Assembly: GCA_023253715.1 (NCBI GenBank)
Contig: JALRFH010000023.1
Coordinates: forward strand, 1 to 45,593
Direction of reading: 5' to 3'
Origin: Halieaceae bacterium
GTDB taxonomy: Bacteria; Pseudomonadota; Gammaproteobacteria; Pseudomonadales; Halieaceae
DNA: 45,593 nucleotides
Both the position numbers and the translations under genes were made by a program. The number at the start of each line of letters is the position of its first letter. Positions within the stretch are counted from its first letter, which is position 1. The notes under the pieces are model-generated. The model ran no database searches. It was not told where the DNA came from and saw only the letters and a list, made by a program, of their open reading frames with translations. This document shows, piece by piece, positions 1-8,622 of the stretch.

Positions 1-16
1 GGTTTCGCAGTAAGTG

Positions 17-799
17 TTAAGCCTCTTCCATGCTGACGGCGCCCATGCTGAGCTCATTCTGGCGTCCGCCATCCACGGGTAATAATACGCCAGTGATATA
101 AGACGCTGCATCAGAGCCCAAAAAGGCAATCGCCTCAGCGACTTCTTCGGGGTCGCCAATTCTTTTCATCGGAATCAGTGATTCTAGGTATTTCCTGCTG
201 CCCTCGTCAGGTACGACGGCTTTGGTGGGTTCGGTGAGAATGGCGCCAGGTACGACAGCATTGACGCGGATACCCGCGTGGGCCCATTCGATGGCAGCAT
301 TACGGGTCATGGAGTTTACCGCGCCTTTAGCCGCAGCGTAGCCCGTCATGTAGGGCGTACCAAGTTGCGCCACGACCGACGACACATTCACAACTGCGCC
401 TTTTGTTTTAGCAAGATGCGGGTAGGCTTCGCGCATCATGAACAAGGTGCCATCGACGGTCACAGTAAAATTCTTGTGCCAAACCTCAGTAGGGTGTTGA
501 TCAATCAAGCTCGCCTCTAGCAAGGTTGCGTTGTTGACTAAAAGATCCAACCGGCCGTACTGCTCTATGATGGCGCTGATTAAGGCTCTGACCTGGTCTT
601 CGTCAGCAATATCACAAGTCTTTGCAAAAGCGGCTCCACCGGCAGTCGCAATCTGTTCGACGACCTGCAAGAGCGGCTCCTCGCGGCGTCCGCACACAAC
701 GACTTTAGCGCCTAATCGAGATAACAGCACCGCTGTAGCTTGACCAATGCCAGTGCCGCCTCCAGAGACTAGCGCCACTTTATTTTTATAGTTAGCCAT
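17..799 (-). CDS. SDR family NAD(P)-dependent oxidoreductase
   Basis: Classical short-chain dehydrogenase/reductase of 260 residues, a normal family length. It has the Rossmann glycine motif GGGTGIG at residues 13-19, the catalytic serine at 140/141, and Tyr154 and Lys158 in YAAAK. A C-terminal PVDGG segment is typical of FabG-like members. Such enzymes oxidise or reduce hydroxyl/keto groups with NAD(P)H in the cytosol; the substrate cannot be read from the sequence. One oddity is that the usual NNAG motif reads NNAT (89-92). The gene lies 11 bases downstream of another SDR on the same strand, so the two are probably co-transcribed and may act on the same catabolic route. The family is certain, the substrate unknown. 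Confidence 0.9.
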   Translation of the reverse strand: MANYKNKVALVSGGGTGIGQATAVLLSRLGAKVVVCGRREEPLLQVVEQIATAGGAAFAKTCDIADEDQVRALISAIIEQYGRLDLLVNNATLLEASLIDQHPTEVWHKNFTVTVDGTLFMMREAYPHLAKTKGAVVNVSSVVAQLGTPYMTGYAAAKGAVNSMTRNAAIEWAHAGIRVNAVVPGAILTEPTKAVVPDEGSRKYLESLIPMKRIGDPEEVAEAIAFLGSDAASYITGVLLPVDGGRQNELSMGAVSMEEA

Positions 800-810
800 A
801 AGACAAATCC

Positions 811-1635
811 TTAAAGTAGATGCATGCCGCCATTAGCGCACAAAGTATGCCCTGTGACATAGGAGCTTTCATCGGACGCTAAATAAAGAACGGCGTTCGC
901 AATTTCAGAGGGCTGCGCTAAACGATTGAGTAGCACGGCTTGGGCGATTTGAGTCCGCCATTCTTCCGAAATACCCGCCATAGCGGGCGTGTCGGTGGGC
1001 CCTGGTGCGACCGCATTGACTCGGATGCCCCGAGCGCCAAGTTCCTGAGCCAACGCTTTGGTTAAGCCCAAGATGGCCGCTTTGCTCGCGCAGTAATGTG
1101 CACCACCTTCTCCATTTAATGCCGAGGTCGAGGAAATGTTAACGATAGAGCCCGTTTTATTTTGAGCGCTCATGACTTTCAACACTTCTCGGCAGAAGTA
1201 AAATGTGCCGTTGATATTGACGTTCATCACAGCCAACCAGCCATCATCTTGCATGTCAATGGTATGGTCAGCGTACACAGTCGGAGTTTCACCCGCCGCA
1301 AACTGGGCTGCGCGCTGGGCCATGCGTTGCTGAAAAAGGTCGGATCCATCATTCGGGGCCATGCCGATGCCCGCATTATTAACCAATACGTCGATTTGAC
1401 CATAGCGTTTGGTCGTCTCTGCGACGACTGAGGCCACCTCCGCGCTGTTGCCAACGTTACATGCAAGCGCGAGTCCTGGCACGGCGAAACCCGCTACCGT
1501 TTCTTGAACACTTTCCAGGTTTAGGTCCACAGCAACGACGGTTGCGCCATGGTGTGACAGCGTTGTGGCGATAGCTCGGCCAATGCCTTGACCAGCGCCC
1601 GTAACGATCGCGATCTTCTCATCGAGACGGCTCAT
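811..1635 (-). CDS. SDR family oxidoreductase with central insertion
   Basis: Short-chain dehydrogenase of 274 residues. It shows TGAGQGIG (12-19), NNAG (86-89), the catalytic serine at 168/169, and Tyr181/Lys185 in YCASK. Between NNAG and the next core helix it carries about 40 extra residues (about 92-130, rich in Gln, Ala and Asp), where classical FabG-type enzymes have a short loop. This region lies near the substrate pocket or subunit interface in the fold, so it may shape specificity (inference). It is the first gene of the two-SDR unit running leftwards and is divergent from the alkaline phosphatase gene. The substrate is not identifiable. Confidence 0.9.
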   Translation of the reverse strand: MSRLDEKIAIVTGAGQGIGRAIATTLSHHGATVVAVDLNLESVQETVAGFAVPGLALACNVGNSAEVASVVAETTKRYGQIDVLVNNAGIGMAPNDGSDLFQQRMAQRAAQFAAGETPTVYADHTIDMQDDGWLAVMNVNINGTFYFCREVLKVMSAQNKTGSIVNISSTSALNGEGGAHYCASKAAILGLTKALAQELGARGIRVNAVAPGPTDTPAMAGISEEWRTQIAQAVLLNRLAQPSEIANAVLYLASDESSYVTGHTLCANGGMHLL

Positions 1636-1697
1636 TTTGTGTCCTTATTGTCATGTTAGAGGGTACAGCTTGAACGATCTCGGGGTGCAAAGGCTAC

Positions 1698-1713
1698 CCT
1701 CATATGGATGAGG
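1698..1713. promoter_or_regulatory. Inverted repeat in divergent intergenic region
   Basis: CCTCAT and ATGAGG face each other across four bases in the 216-base gap between the divergent SDR and alkaline phosphatase genes. The gap otherwise shows only a TTGACA-like element at 1802-1807 and an AGGGAA ribosome-binding site before the phosphatase start. The repeat could be an operator; it is short enough to be chance. Confidence 0.25.
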
Positions 1714-1851
1714 CCCTTATAAACGTGTTGCACGCTAAGGCGTCTTGTTATTTTGTAGGGTTTATTGAACACTATGTTGCGATTTGGGTGTCCGAATGAA
1801 TTTGACATATCCCAGCCACTCCAGAACAACAATAGTTAACAGGGAATTGAA

Positions 1852-3249
1852 ATGCGACTTCCGATAGGCCTGCCTAAGTTTACGAGCTTTGTGCTACTGG
1901 CACTTTTAACACCCGCAACGGTTGCTCAAAACGTGATTTTGATTATCGGTGATGGCATGGATGATCAGCAAATAACGATGGCTAGGAACTATCTGCACGG
2001 TGCGAAAGGACAGCTCGCATTAGACACTCTGCCGATTAGAGGAGCTGTTCAAGTGGTCACCCTCGACCACGACGATCCCAGCAAAGTGATTTACGTAGCA
2101 GATTCCGCCAACAGCGCCACCGCAATCGCGACCGGTAAAATCACCAGTCGAGGTCGAATTTCAACGACGGCAGACACCGATAGCGATTTGCAGCCAATCA
2201 CGGTCGATTTAAAACAGGCAGGCTACTCGGTGGGCATTGTCACCACTGCCAGTGTTACCGATGCGACGCCCGCTGTGTTTATGGCTAACGTGTCACAACG
2301 ATTTTGTGAAAATCCAGAGATGATGGTGCAGGCGAAAATCGGTGGTAACTGGTATGCAAATTGTGAGGATGATCTCATCGCCAAAGGTGGCAAGGGCTCG
2401 ATATCTGAGCAAATAGCCCGATCGAGCGTTGATGTCGTACTGGGTGGCGGGTCGAAGCACTTTGCTGTACAGGCCGAGGCCTCGGACTTGACTGTCCTTG
2501 AGCAAGCCCAAGCGGCAGGATTTAGCTATGTCGAAAGCGGAGAGGTCCTCGATCAGCTGGTCAACAGCAGTGATGATCGTATTTTGGGCTTGTTTTCACC
2601 GAGCACCATGCCCGTTCGCTGGCAAGCAAGTGGGGGAGTGGCGGCGGAAGAGCCGGAACCCAGCCTATTGAATCAGGTGCATGAGTATTTGGGTGATGTG
2701 ACATTGCCGACGCCTGTGCAGTGTGAACCAAATCCGGGCTACGGCAACACGCCACCACTGGCTCGTATGACACAGGCGGCCATCACGCAACTCTCGAAGA
2801 GATCCAGTCAAGGATTCTTCCTAATGGTAGAGTCGGCATCGATCGATAAGCAGAGTCATGCGCGCCGGCCCTGCGGGCAAATCGGCGAGTTGCTGCAGCT
2901 CGAGGAAACCTTACAAATTGCTTTGAATTTTGCTGCTAATCACGGCAATACACTGATTCTCGTCACGGCCGACCACGGTCAAGCGGCTCAGATTATTCCT
3001 AACAACAGTTTGTTTAATGGCTATGGGATTCCGGTCTATACGCCCGGGCGTCTGCAGCGCCTCATAACACCTGAAGGTTCAATTATGGCCATGAATTACG
3101 CAACCAACGAATTTCAGGCAGAGGAACATACCGGCGTGAATATCCCCTTATTGGCAAACGAGCAAGGACGAGGATTCGTGCCGAGCTTTTTAATGCAGTC
3201 AGATATCTATGGGATTATTAAGAACTATCTTTTAGCCGAGACTCGATAG
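1852..3249 (+). CDS. Secreted alkaline phosphatase (PhoA-type superfamily)
   Basis: Alkaline phosphatase of 465 residues, which releases phosphate from phosphomonoesters outside the cytoplasm. The N-terminus has a hydrophobic stretch at about 11-24 ending in ATVA, a credible Sec signal peptide. The metal-binding start reads IIGDGM (31-36). The nucleophile motif DSANSATA places the catalytic serine at residue 85 by analogy with the DSAASATA of E. coli PhoA. Late metal ligands appear as TADHG and EEHTG. The start is supported by AGGGAA a few bases upstream. I see no Pho-box-like direct repeats. It stands alone and is divergent from the SDR pair, ending before a strong hairpin. Confidence 0.9.
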   Translation: MRLPIGLPKFTSFVLLALLTPATVAQNVILIIGDGMDDQQITMARNYLHGAKGQLALDTLPIRGAVQVVTLDHDDPSKVIYVADSANSATAIATGKITSRGRISTTADTDSDLQPITVDLKQAGYSVGIVTTASVTDATPAVFMANVSQRFCENPEMMVQAKIGGNWYANCEDDLIAKGGKGSISEQIARSSVDVVLGGGSKHFAVQAEASDLTVLEQAQAAGFSYVESGEVLDQLVNSSDDRILGLFSPSTMPVRWQASGGVAAEEPEPSLLNQVHEYLGDVTLPTPVQCEPNPGYGNTPPLARMTQAAITQLSKRSSQGFFLMVESASIDKQSHARRPCGQIGELLQLEETLQIALNFAANHGNTLILVTADHGQAAQIIPNNSLFNGYGIPVYTPGRLQRLITPEGSIMAMNYATNEFQAEEHTGVNIPLLANEQGRGFVPSFLMQSDIYGIIKNYLLAETR

Positions 3250-3278
3250 AGTCGCGATCAAGGAATGAGAACAACAAA

Positions 3279-3298
3279 AAAGGGGCTTGCGCCCCTTT
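3279..3298. terminator. Bidirectional intrinsic terminator
   Basis: An 8-bp perfect stem (AAAGGGGC/GCCCCTTT) with a four-base loop sits between the convergent phosphatase and YebC-family genes. On the minus strand the stem is followed by a T-run (complement of the A-run 3276-3281), a good terminator for the gene ending at 3317. On the plus strand the T-tract is shorter, but it can still serve the phosphatase. Confidence 0.85.
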
Positions 3299-3316
3299 CT
3301 CACTCGAGCTGAGGCG

Positions 3317-4033
3317 CTAGACTTCCACGTTGTGGTATACGTTTTGGACGTCATCGAGATCATTGAGCATGTCGACAAAACGGTCAAACATGTCGACATC
3401 ATCGCCCTCTAAAGTCGTTGTATTTTGAGCAATGAATTGTATTTCGTCTACTTCGTAATCCATCTCACCGAGAGCTTCCGCTAGCGCTTGTTTGGCTTTG
3501 AATGAATCGGTGTGCGGAGCGAAAACGGTAATCATCCCATCTTCATTTTCGATATCAGTGACGTCAACATCAGACATCAGAAGCGCTTCAAGCACCGCCT
3601 CTTCGTCCTCGCAGGGAAACTTCAAAATACACAAGTGGTCAAACATGTGACTCACAGCGCCCTGAGAACCTATTTTTGACTTGGTTTTGGTAAAACAGAA
3701 CCGCACATCCCCGAACGTTCTGTTGGGGTTGTCCGTCAAGCATTCGATAATCACCATGCAATTACCAGGTCCGTAGCCCTCGTAGCGAGCGACTTCGAAG
3801 TTTTCACCGGCACCGCCTTTCGCTTTATCGATTGCTTTCTCAATAACGTGCGCTGGAACTTGGTCTTTTTTGGCTCGATCAATGATGCTGCGCAGTGCGA
3901 GATTGCCGTGCGGGTCCGTACCGCCTGATTTAGCTGACACGTAGATCTCACGCGCATATTTACTGTAAACCTTGGCCTTTTGGTCCGAGGTCTTAGCCAT
4001 GGATTCTTTGCGGTTTTGGTAAGCTCTGCCCAT
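3317..4033 (-). CDS. YebC/PmpR family protein, YeeN-like
   Basis: Protein of 238 residues in the YebC/PmpR family (TACO1-like). These are small acidic proteins long annotated as transcription regulators, some of which are now linked to translation through difficult sequences. The start at 4033 is chosen because the protein then begins MGRAYQ, matching the MGRxxxx opening of the YeeN branch. The reading frame stays open further upstream only because it runs through the tRNA gene. The body shows the family's KAIDKAKGG and RYEGYGPG segments and ends with the usual [10 protein letters not shown]. It begins 33 bases after the end of tRNA-Ser on the same strand, so it may share that transcript. Confidence 0.9.
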   Translation of the reverse strand: MGRAYQNRKESMAKTSDQKAKVYSKYAREIYVSAKSGGTDPHGNLALRSIIDRAKKDQVPAHVIEKAIDKAKGGAGENFEVARYEGYGPGNCMVIIECLTDNPNRTFGDVRFCFTKTKSKIGSQGAVSHMFDHLCILKFPCEDEEAVLEALLMSDVDVTDIENEDGMITVFAPHTDSFKAKQALAEALGEMDYEVDEIQFIAQNTTTLEGDDVDMFDRFVDMLNDLDDVQNVYHNVEV

Positions 4034-4066
4034 AGTTGTGTCCGTGCTTATTGATCGTGAGCAATT

Positions 4067-4154
4067 TGGCGGTGAGGGAGGGATTCGAACCCTCGGTACG
4101 TTTCCGTACACACACTTTCCAGGCGTGCGCCTTCGACCACTCGGCCACCTCACC
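4067..4154 (-). tRNA. tRNA-Ser (anticodon GGA)
   Basis: An 88-base cloverleaf with acceptor pairs GGTGAGG/CCTCACC, an encoded CCA end (complement of 4067-4069), the T-loop GGTTCGAATCC, a long variable arm typical of serine tRNAs, and anticodon GGA within CTGGAAA. It reads UCC/UCU serine codons. In E. coli the equivalent tRNA (serW) lies between clpA and infA; here it is about 30 kb away from that pair, directly upstream of the YebC-family gene. Confidence 0.95.
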
Positions 4155-4274
4155 AGCGGCGCGTAACCCAACAGAATGAGAATCTGAAATTTCATTGGCC
4201 CAAAAAACACTTATGTTACTCAGGTAAACACGGTATGCTTCAGCGTGTTTGGTTCAAAGAGAGTAAGCCCAATC

Positions 4275-4979
4275 ATGGCTCCGAAGACGTCGGTCAAAGA
4301 AGCACTACAGGCATTGCGCAGATTACTGCAGAATCCCGAAGCTACAGACGAAGTGTTTACCGTTATTCGGGGCTTCAGTGGGAACAGCTTCGAGAAAGAA
4401 TTTCAGCGCTTTGTTCGGTCCGAATCGGGACAGCAAATCCTGGACGCGGAGCAAGAGCTTCTAGATGTGCTCAAATCGGACTTGTCTCAATGTCAGCTCA
4501 ACTCTCTTGCCGGCACCTACTCAAGATTTTTGCGTCTTGAAGGGCTCACGGCCGATGGTTTGGTCGACGCGTCTGATCCAACACAAGAGGTGTTTGACGA
4601 ACCCATGCGCGCCAAATTCGGTCGACGCCAGCGCGATCAGCACGACCTTTGGCATACCGTGACACAGTACGGTCGCGATGAACTGGGTGAGTTGTGCCTG
4701 CTGGCGTTTACCTTCGCGCAGACGGGCAATCGCGGCATTGGGCTCATCGTATTGTTCGGAACCCTCAAGTACCGCAAGATCATTGGAAATAAAGCGTTCA
4801 AAGCTGTGCGAGAGGGTTACCGTAACGGTAAGCGTTGTGCATGGCTGCCAGGTGTCGTATGGGAAGACTTACTGGCGCTGCCCATCGATCAGGTAAGAGC
4901 TCAACTCAAACTAGCGGAACCGAGCACCTATTGGGCTTGCCGGGGCGGCGAGCGATTCGCATCTTTGATACCTGTATAA
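4275..4979 (+). CDS. coq4: Coq4-family ubiquinone biosynthesis protein
   Basis: Protein of 234 residues recognised as Coq4-like from its metal-binding signature HDxxH-x11-E, here HDLWH with His123, Asp124, His127 and Glu139 (numbered from the ATG at 4275). A hydrophobic segment with FGTLKYR follows. In eukaryotes Coq4 supports late steps of ubiquinone synthesis and lipid binding in the COQ complex. Bacterial homologues are less well characterised. An in-frame GTG lies 30 bases further upstream, but the ATG is preceded by a purine-rich GAGAG and is preferred. No other coq/ubi gene is nearby. The family call is good; the exact role in this organism is inferred. Confidence 0.8.
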   Translation: MAPKTSVKEALQALRRLLQNPEATDEVFTVIRGFSGNSFEKEFQRFVRSESGQQILDAEQELLDVLKSDLSQCQLNSLAGTYSRFLRLEGLTADGLVDASDPTQEVFDEPMRAKFGRRQRDQHDLWHTVTQYGRDELGELCLLAFTFAQTGNRGIGLIVLFGTLKYRKIIGNKAFKAVREGYRNGKRCAWLPGVVWEDLLALPIDQVRAQLKLAEPSTYWACRGGERFASLIPV

Positions 4980-5007
4980 GCGCGAGCAGTCCCACGCCCA
5001 TTATAGG

Positions 5008-5526
5008 TTAGTCATTTTCAAACAAGGCTTTGAAGCGAGCGCCATTTTGTATGTAGTGGTCCGTACCCATTCGCACCATGGCGATTTGTTCATCACTTAG
5101 CGTGCGTTTAACCCTTGCGGGGGCTCCCACAACCAGCGAGTTATCGGGGATTTCCATACCTTCGGGCACAAGCGCGTTGGCACCAACAATACAGTTTTTG
5201 CCAATCTTTGCACCGTTTAATACTACGGCATTGATACCAATAAGAGAGCCAGAGCCGATCGTGCAGCCGTGCACTGTGGCGTGATGACCGACTGTCACGT
5301 ATTCACCAATATCCGCTTTAAAGCCCATGTCGGCGTGCACCATCGCCAGATCCTGCACGTTGGCGCCTCTGCGAACGATAATATCCTCGACATCACCACG
5401 AAGCACACATTGAAACCAAACACTGGCGTCCTCGGCGATGGACACTTTGCCAATCAGAGTGGCGTTTGGCGCTATAAACGCGTTGTCCGCGATATCAGGG
5501 GTACTGCCGTTGAAGGATACAATCAT
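5008..5526 (-). CDS. Gamma-class carbonic anhydrase family protein (YrdA-like)
   Basis: Left-handed beta-helix protein of 172 residues built from hexapeptide repeats. It carries the three metal-ligand histidines of the gamma carbonic anhydrase family at His64, His81 and His86, with the usual 17- and 5-residue spacing. Homologues hydrate CO2 or have lost activity; which applies here cannot be read. The ATG overlaps the stop codon of the upstream cation-efflux gene (TAATG), so the two are translationally coupled, which suggests a shared link to divalent metal handling. Confidence 0.9.
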   Translation of the reverse strand: MIVSFNGSTPDIADNAFIAPNATLIGKVSIAEDASVWFQCVLRGDVEDIIVRRGANVQDLAMVHADMGFKADIGEYVTVGHHATVHGCTIGSGSLIGINAVVLNGAKIGKNCIVGANALVPEGMEIPDNSLVVGAPARVKRTLSDEQIAMVRMGTDHYIQNGARFKALFEND

Positions 5527-6434
5527 TACGCTTCCTCAAGGTTCATGCGGCAGTGTTCGTCTGCCAGTTCCAGTTCAAAGGTTGTATGGTGAATGTTAAA
5601 CGGTTTTAACCGAGTGTTTATCTCGCGCTTCACATCGGCATGACTGCTGGCATCACTCTTATTGAGTTTTATGTGTGCCGACACCACGTGTTTGTCTCCG
5701 TCGAGTGACCACATGTGAAAGTGGTGCAGGCCTTGAACCTGCTTAATACTGGTTAAAGCACCTATGATTTGCTGTGACAACTTCCGGTCGGGATTCGCCT
5801 GCGCGAATAAGCGCAGGGTTTCCTTCAAAGAACGGAGTACGTTGAACAGTATAAATAGTGAGAACGCCATAGAAAGTGCGGGATCTAACCAGGTCCACTG
5901 AACGAAATGCAAAGCGATAGCCGCGGCTAGCACCACCACCCAGCCCAACATATCTTCCAATAGGTGCCAGTTTAATACGCGTTCGTTCATGGTCTTACCC
6001 GCGCTCAGTTGCAACGCAGCGACACCATTAACAGCAACGCCCAGTAAGGCGAGCCACATCATACCCTGAGCATTCGGCACGATCGCCTGGTTAAATCGCG
6101 GTAGAGCTTCCGTGAGTATCCAAACACAACCAATCACCAACACGAGTGCGTTGAACAAGGCGCCAAATAAACTCAGGCGTCTGTAACCATAGGTAAAGTT
6201 AGCATCACTCCGTTTTTGTCCTAGACGATTTAAGATTAGCGCGCTTGCAATAGCAAGGGTATCGCCAAGGTCGTGCACCGCATCGGCCATAATGGCTGTG
6301 CTTTGAGTCAGGTAACCTCCCACGAATTCGATGATCGTAAAACAGGCATTCAGCGCGAAAACCATCAACAGGCGACCCTCGCTAGTGTCACGATGATCGT
6401 GCAGATGATGGTGGCCGTGGTGATGTTCTGACAT
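5526..6434 (-). CDS. Cation diffusion facilitator (CzcD/ZitB-like metal efflux)
   Basis: Inner-membrane transporter of 302 residues in the CDF family, which exports Zn(II) or related cations in exchange for protons. The N-terminus is histidine-rich (HHHGHHHLHDH within the first 14 residues), as in zinc-type members. About six hydrophobic segments follow. The transport-site residues appear as DxxHDxxD in the second helix and HxxxD in the fifth. The C-terminal cytoplasmic domain has HHFHMWSLDG, like CzcD/ZitB. It is the first gene of a two-gene unit with the carbonic anhydrase. Zn(II) is the most likely substrate, from family resemblance only. Confidence 0.92.
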   Translation of the reverse strand: MSEHHHGHHHLHDHRDTSEGRLLMVFALNACFTIIEFVGGYLTQSTAIMADAVHDLGDTLAIASALILNRLGQKRSDANFTYGYRRLSLFGALFNALVLVIGCVWILTEALPRFNQAIVPNAQGMMWLALLGVAVNGVAALQLSAGKTMNERVLNWHLLEDMLGWVVVLAAAIALHFVQWTWLDPALSMAFSLFILFNVLRSLKETLRLFAQANPDRKLSQQIIGALTSIKQVQGLHHFHMWSLDGDKHVVSAHIKLNKSDASSHADVKREINTRLKPFNIHHTTFELELADEHCRMNLEEA

Positions 6435-6502
6435 CTGGAGTCTGCGCTCAAAAAACGCTATGGTGGGCTAATAAAAACTTCAACGCAATAGGAGCACAGT
6501 GA

Positions 6503-7327
6503 GTGAGCGAGGTAATTTGGATCACGGGAGCCTCAAGTGGCATCGGTGAGGCTTTGGCAAAAGAGTTTGCGCGTTTAGGCGGCTACCGCTTGGTTTTGAG
6601 CGCTAGACGAGAATCCGAACTCGAGCGCGTGAAAGCGCTGTGTGTGAGTCAGGGGCTGCTCTCAGATGACGTGCTAGTCCTCCCTCTAGATGTCACCCAT
6701 ACGGAAAGTCATGGGGCCAAAGTCGAGGCGGTCGTTGCCAATTTTGGACAGGTGGATATGTTAATCAACAACGCTGGGGTGTCACAACGCTCATGGTGTG
6801 TCGACACCGATTTAGAAGTCTACCGACGGATTTTCGAGATCGATGTGTTCGGCCAGATATCGCTGACGAAAGCAGTATTGCCCCATATGCGCGAACGCAA
6901 ATCCGGTCATTTAGTGATCACATCCAGCGTCGCAGGCAAAGTGGGGGCCCCCTTGCGAACGGGTTACAGCATGGCGAAACACGCCGTCATAGGCTTCTTT
7001 GACGCCTTGCGTTGTGAAATCGCTCATGAGGGCATATACGTGTCGACCATCACGCCGGGCAGTATTCAATCACAAGTTTCCGTAAACGCCATGCGCGCAG
7101 ATGGCGAAGCCTTCGGAATCATGGACGATCAGATCGAGAACGGCATGGATGCTGATCGTTGCGCCCAGGAAGTGGTCGCAAAACTTCTGGCTAAACAGCG
7201 TGAAATCCCGGTAGGTGAAAGCGCTATGGAGATGGGGCTGTTAGAGATGAAGCGGTCGGACCCCGAGGCTCTTTTTGACCTGTTGGAGAGTATGACCGCC
7301 AACCTGAGGGCTCAGGGAATTTACTGA
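6503..7327 (+). CDS. SDR family oxidoreductase (DHRS7-like)
   Basis: Short-chain dehydrogenase of 274 residues with TGASSGIG at 8-15, NNAG at 89-92, catalytic Ser141, Tyr155 and Lys159. The TPGSIxSxVSxNA region after the active site resembles the DHRS7/retinol-dehydrogenase-like branch that acts on lipophilic alcohols and ketones. The GTG start is supported by GGAG eight bases upstream. It converges on the MFS transporter gene with a 7-base overlap of the coding ends. The substrate is unknown. Confidence 0.9.
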   Translation: MSEVIWITGASSGIGEALAKEFARLGGYRLVLSARRESELERVKALCVSQGLLSDDVLVLPLDVTHTESHGAKVEAVVANFGQVDMLINNAGVSQRSWCVDTDLEVYRRIFEIDVFGQISLTKAVLPHMRERKSGHLVITSSVAGKVGAPLRTGYSMAKHAVIGFFDALRCEIAHEGIYVSTITPGSIQSQVSVNAMRADGEAFGIMDDQIENGMDADRCAQEVVAKLLAKQREIPVGESAMEMGLLEMKRSDPEALFDLLESMTANLRAQGIY

Positions 7328-8622
7328 CCTCGAACCTCATGCAACATGGCCAAATCTTTGCGTAAGTATTTGGCGGCCATATAGAACATAATCACTGGGA
7401 CTCCGCCAATGCAGGCGGATACCAGCATCGCGTAACGCAAACCCTCGACACCGTAGTGCACACTGAAGGCGTCACTCATTAGCCCCGTAGCCAATGGGCC
7501 AAGCCCTAAACCTATCATGTTCAATACGAAAAACAGGATAGCGGAGGTCATCGCTCGCATGTGAGCCGGCACCAAAAAATGACTGATTGCGATACAAGGG
7601 CCAAGGTACATCGCACCCGAGATATTTGAGAAAATGAGCACGCTGATCAAGGCATTGAGGTTTGGCGTGATGAGTACGAATATCGCCAGGGGAATGTGGA
7701 TTAGGGCGCCCCACATGGGCACCCACAAGTACCAGCGTTTGTCTTTTTGCCCAAATTTATCGGCGAAGAATCCGCCTAAAAACGTGCCCACAGCGCCAGT
7801 GGTACCAGACACTAAGGCCAAGGTATAACCGATCTCAGCAAGGCCCATACCGTGCACGCGATAGAGAAAAGACGGGAAGAAATTCCCGTTGCCGTAGCTC
7901 GCATAGGCCATCAATGCGGTTCCCAGAGCCGCAAACCAAAAGGACTTGCGACGCAGCAGGAACGCAAAAGTTTCCTTAAATTCGGCTTTTTCTTGGCTTG
8001 CTGGAGCGTCATCCCAGCGTCCCCGCATGGGTTCCTTTAGCACCATGACCAACACTAGGGCAAGCGCAACCCCGGGAAGCCCAACCACCAAAAAAGCCAT
8101 TCGCCAGCCAAATTGTTCGGCCAGCACGCCGCCAAACGCGAAACCAAATAAAATCCCAATATAGATTCCCGCGGAATAAAAAGATAAGGCTTTACCGCGA
8201 TGCTCGGGCGGGAAATAGTCCGAGATCATCGAATGCGATGGTGGTGAGCCTCCGGCTTCACCCAAGCCAACGCCAATACGGGCGAGTAAGAGGTGCCAAT
8301 AGTTTTGCGCCAAACCGGAGAGTGCGGTCATACCAGACCAGACGGCCAGAGCGGTTGCTACGATATTTCTGCGGTTTACTCTGTCGGCCCAATAGGCAAT
8401 CGGTATGCCTGCTGTGACGTACACAAGCGCAAAACTAAATCCGCTTAATAGTCCAAGTTGAGTATCACTGAGCCCCATGTCAACTTTAATCGGTTCCTGC
8501 AAAATGACCAAGATTTGGCGGTCAATGAAGTTAAATGCGTACACTAAGGTCAGTAAAATCAAGGCGAAGTTTCGATATCGAACACTGAAATCGGCTGGGC
8601 AGGGCGGTGGTGTTGGCGCCAT
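7321..8622 (-). CDS. MFS transporter, spinster-like
   Basis: Major facilitator of 433 residues with about twelve hydrophobic helices. Early motifs NFIDRQI and the loop-2-like DRVNRR are typical of the spinster-type MFS group that is common next to lipid, terpenoid and aromatic-acid catabolic genes in marine and soil proteobacteria. It probably moves an organic solute across the inner membrane; the substrate and direction are unknown. The gene is divergent from the flavin reductase-like gene and surrounded by dehydrogenases, so a role in taking up a hydrophobic carbon source is plausible (inference). Confidence 0.88.
   Translation of the reverse strand: MAPTPPPCPADFSVRYRNFALILLTLVYAFNFIDRQILVILQEPIKVDMGLSDTQLGLLSGFSFALVYVTAGIPIAYWADRVNRRNIVATALAVWSGMTALSGLAQNYWHLLLARIGVGLGEAGGSPPSHSMISDYFPPEHRGKALSFYSAGIYIGILFGFAFGGVLAEQFGWRMAFLVVGLPGVALALVLVMVLKEPMRGRWDDAPASQEKAEFKETFAFLLRRKSFWFAALGTALMAYASYGNGNFFPSFLYRVHGMGLAEIGYTLALVSGTTGAVGTFLGGFFADKFGQKDKRWYLWVPMWGALIHIPLAIFVLITPNLNALISVLIFSNISGAMYLGPCIAISHFLVPAHMRAMTSAILFFVLNMIGLGLGPLATGLMSDAFSVHYGVEGLRYAMLVSACIGGVPVIMFYMAAKYLRKDLAMLHEVRGQ

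Noticed and set aside
1636-1851. Pho box before the alkaline phosphatase
   Set aside because: No pair of CTGTCAT-like direct repeats with the right spacing is present.
4034-4210. N-terminal extension of the YebC-family reading frame
   Set aside because: It runs through the tRNA-Ser gene; the family-typical start MGRAYQ is at 4033.
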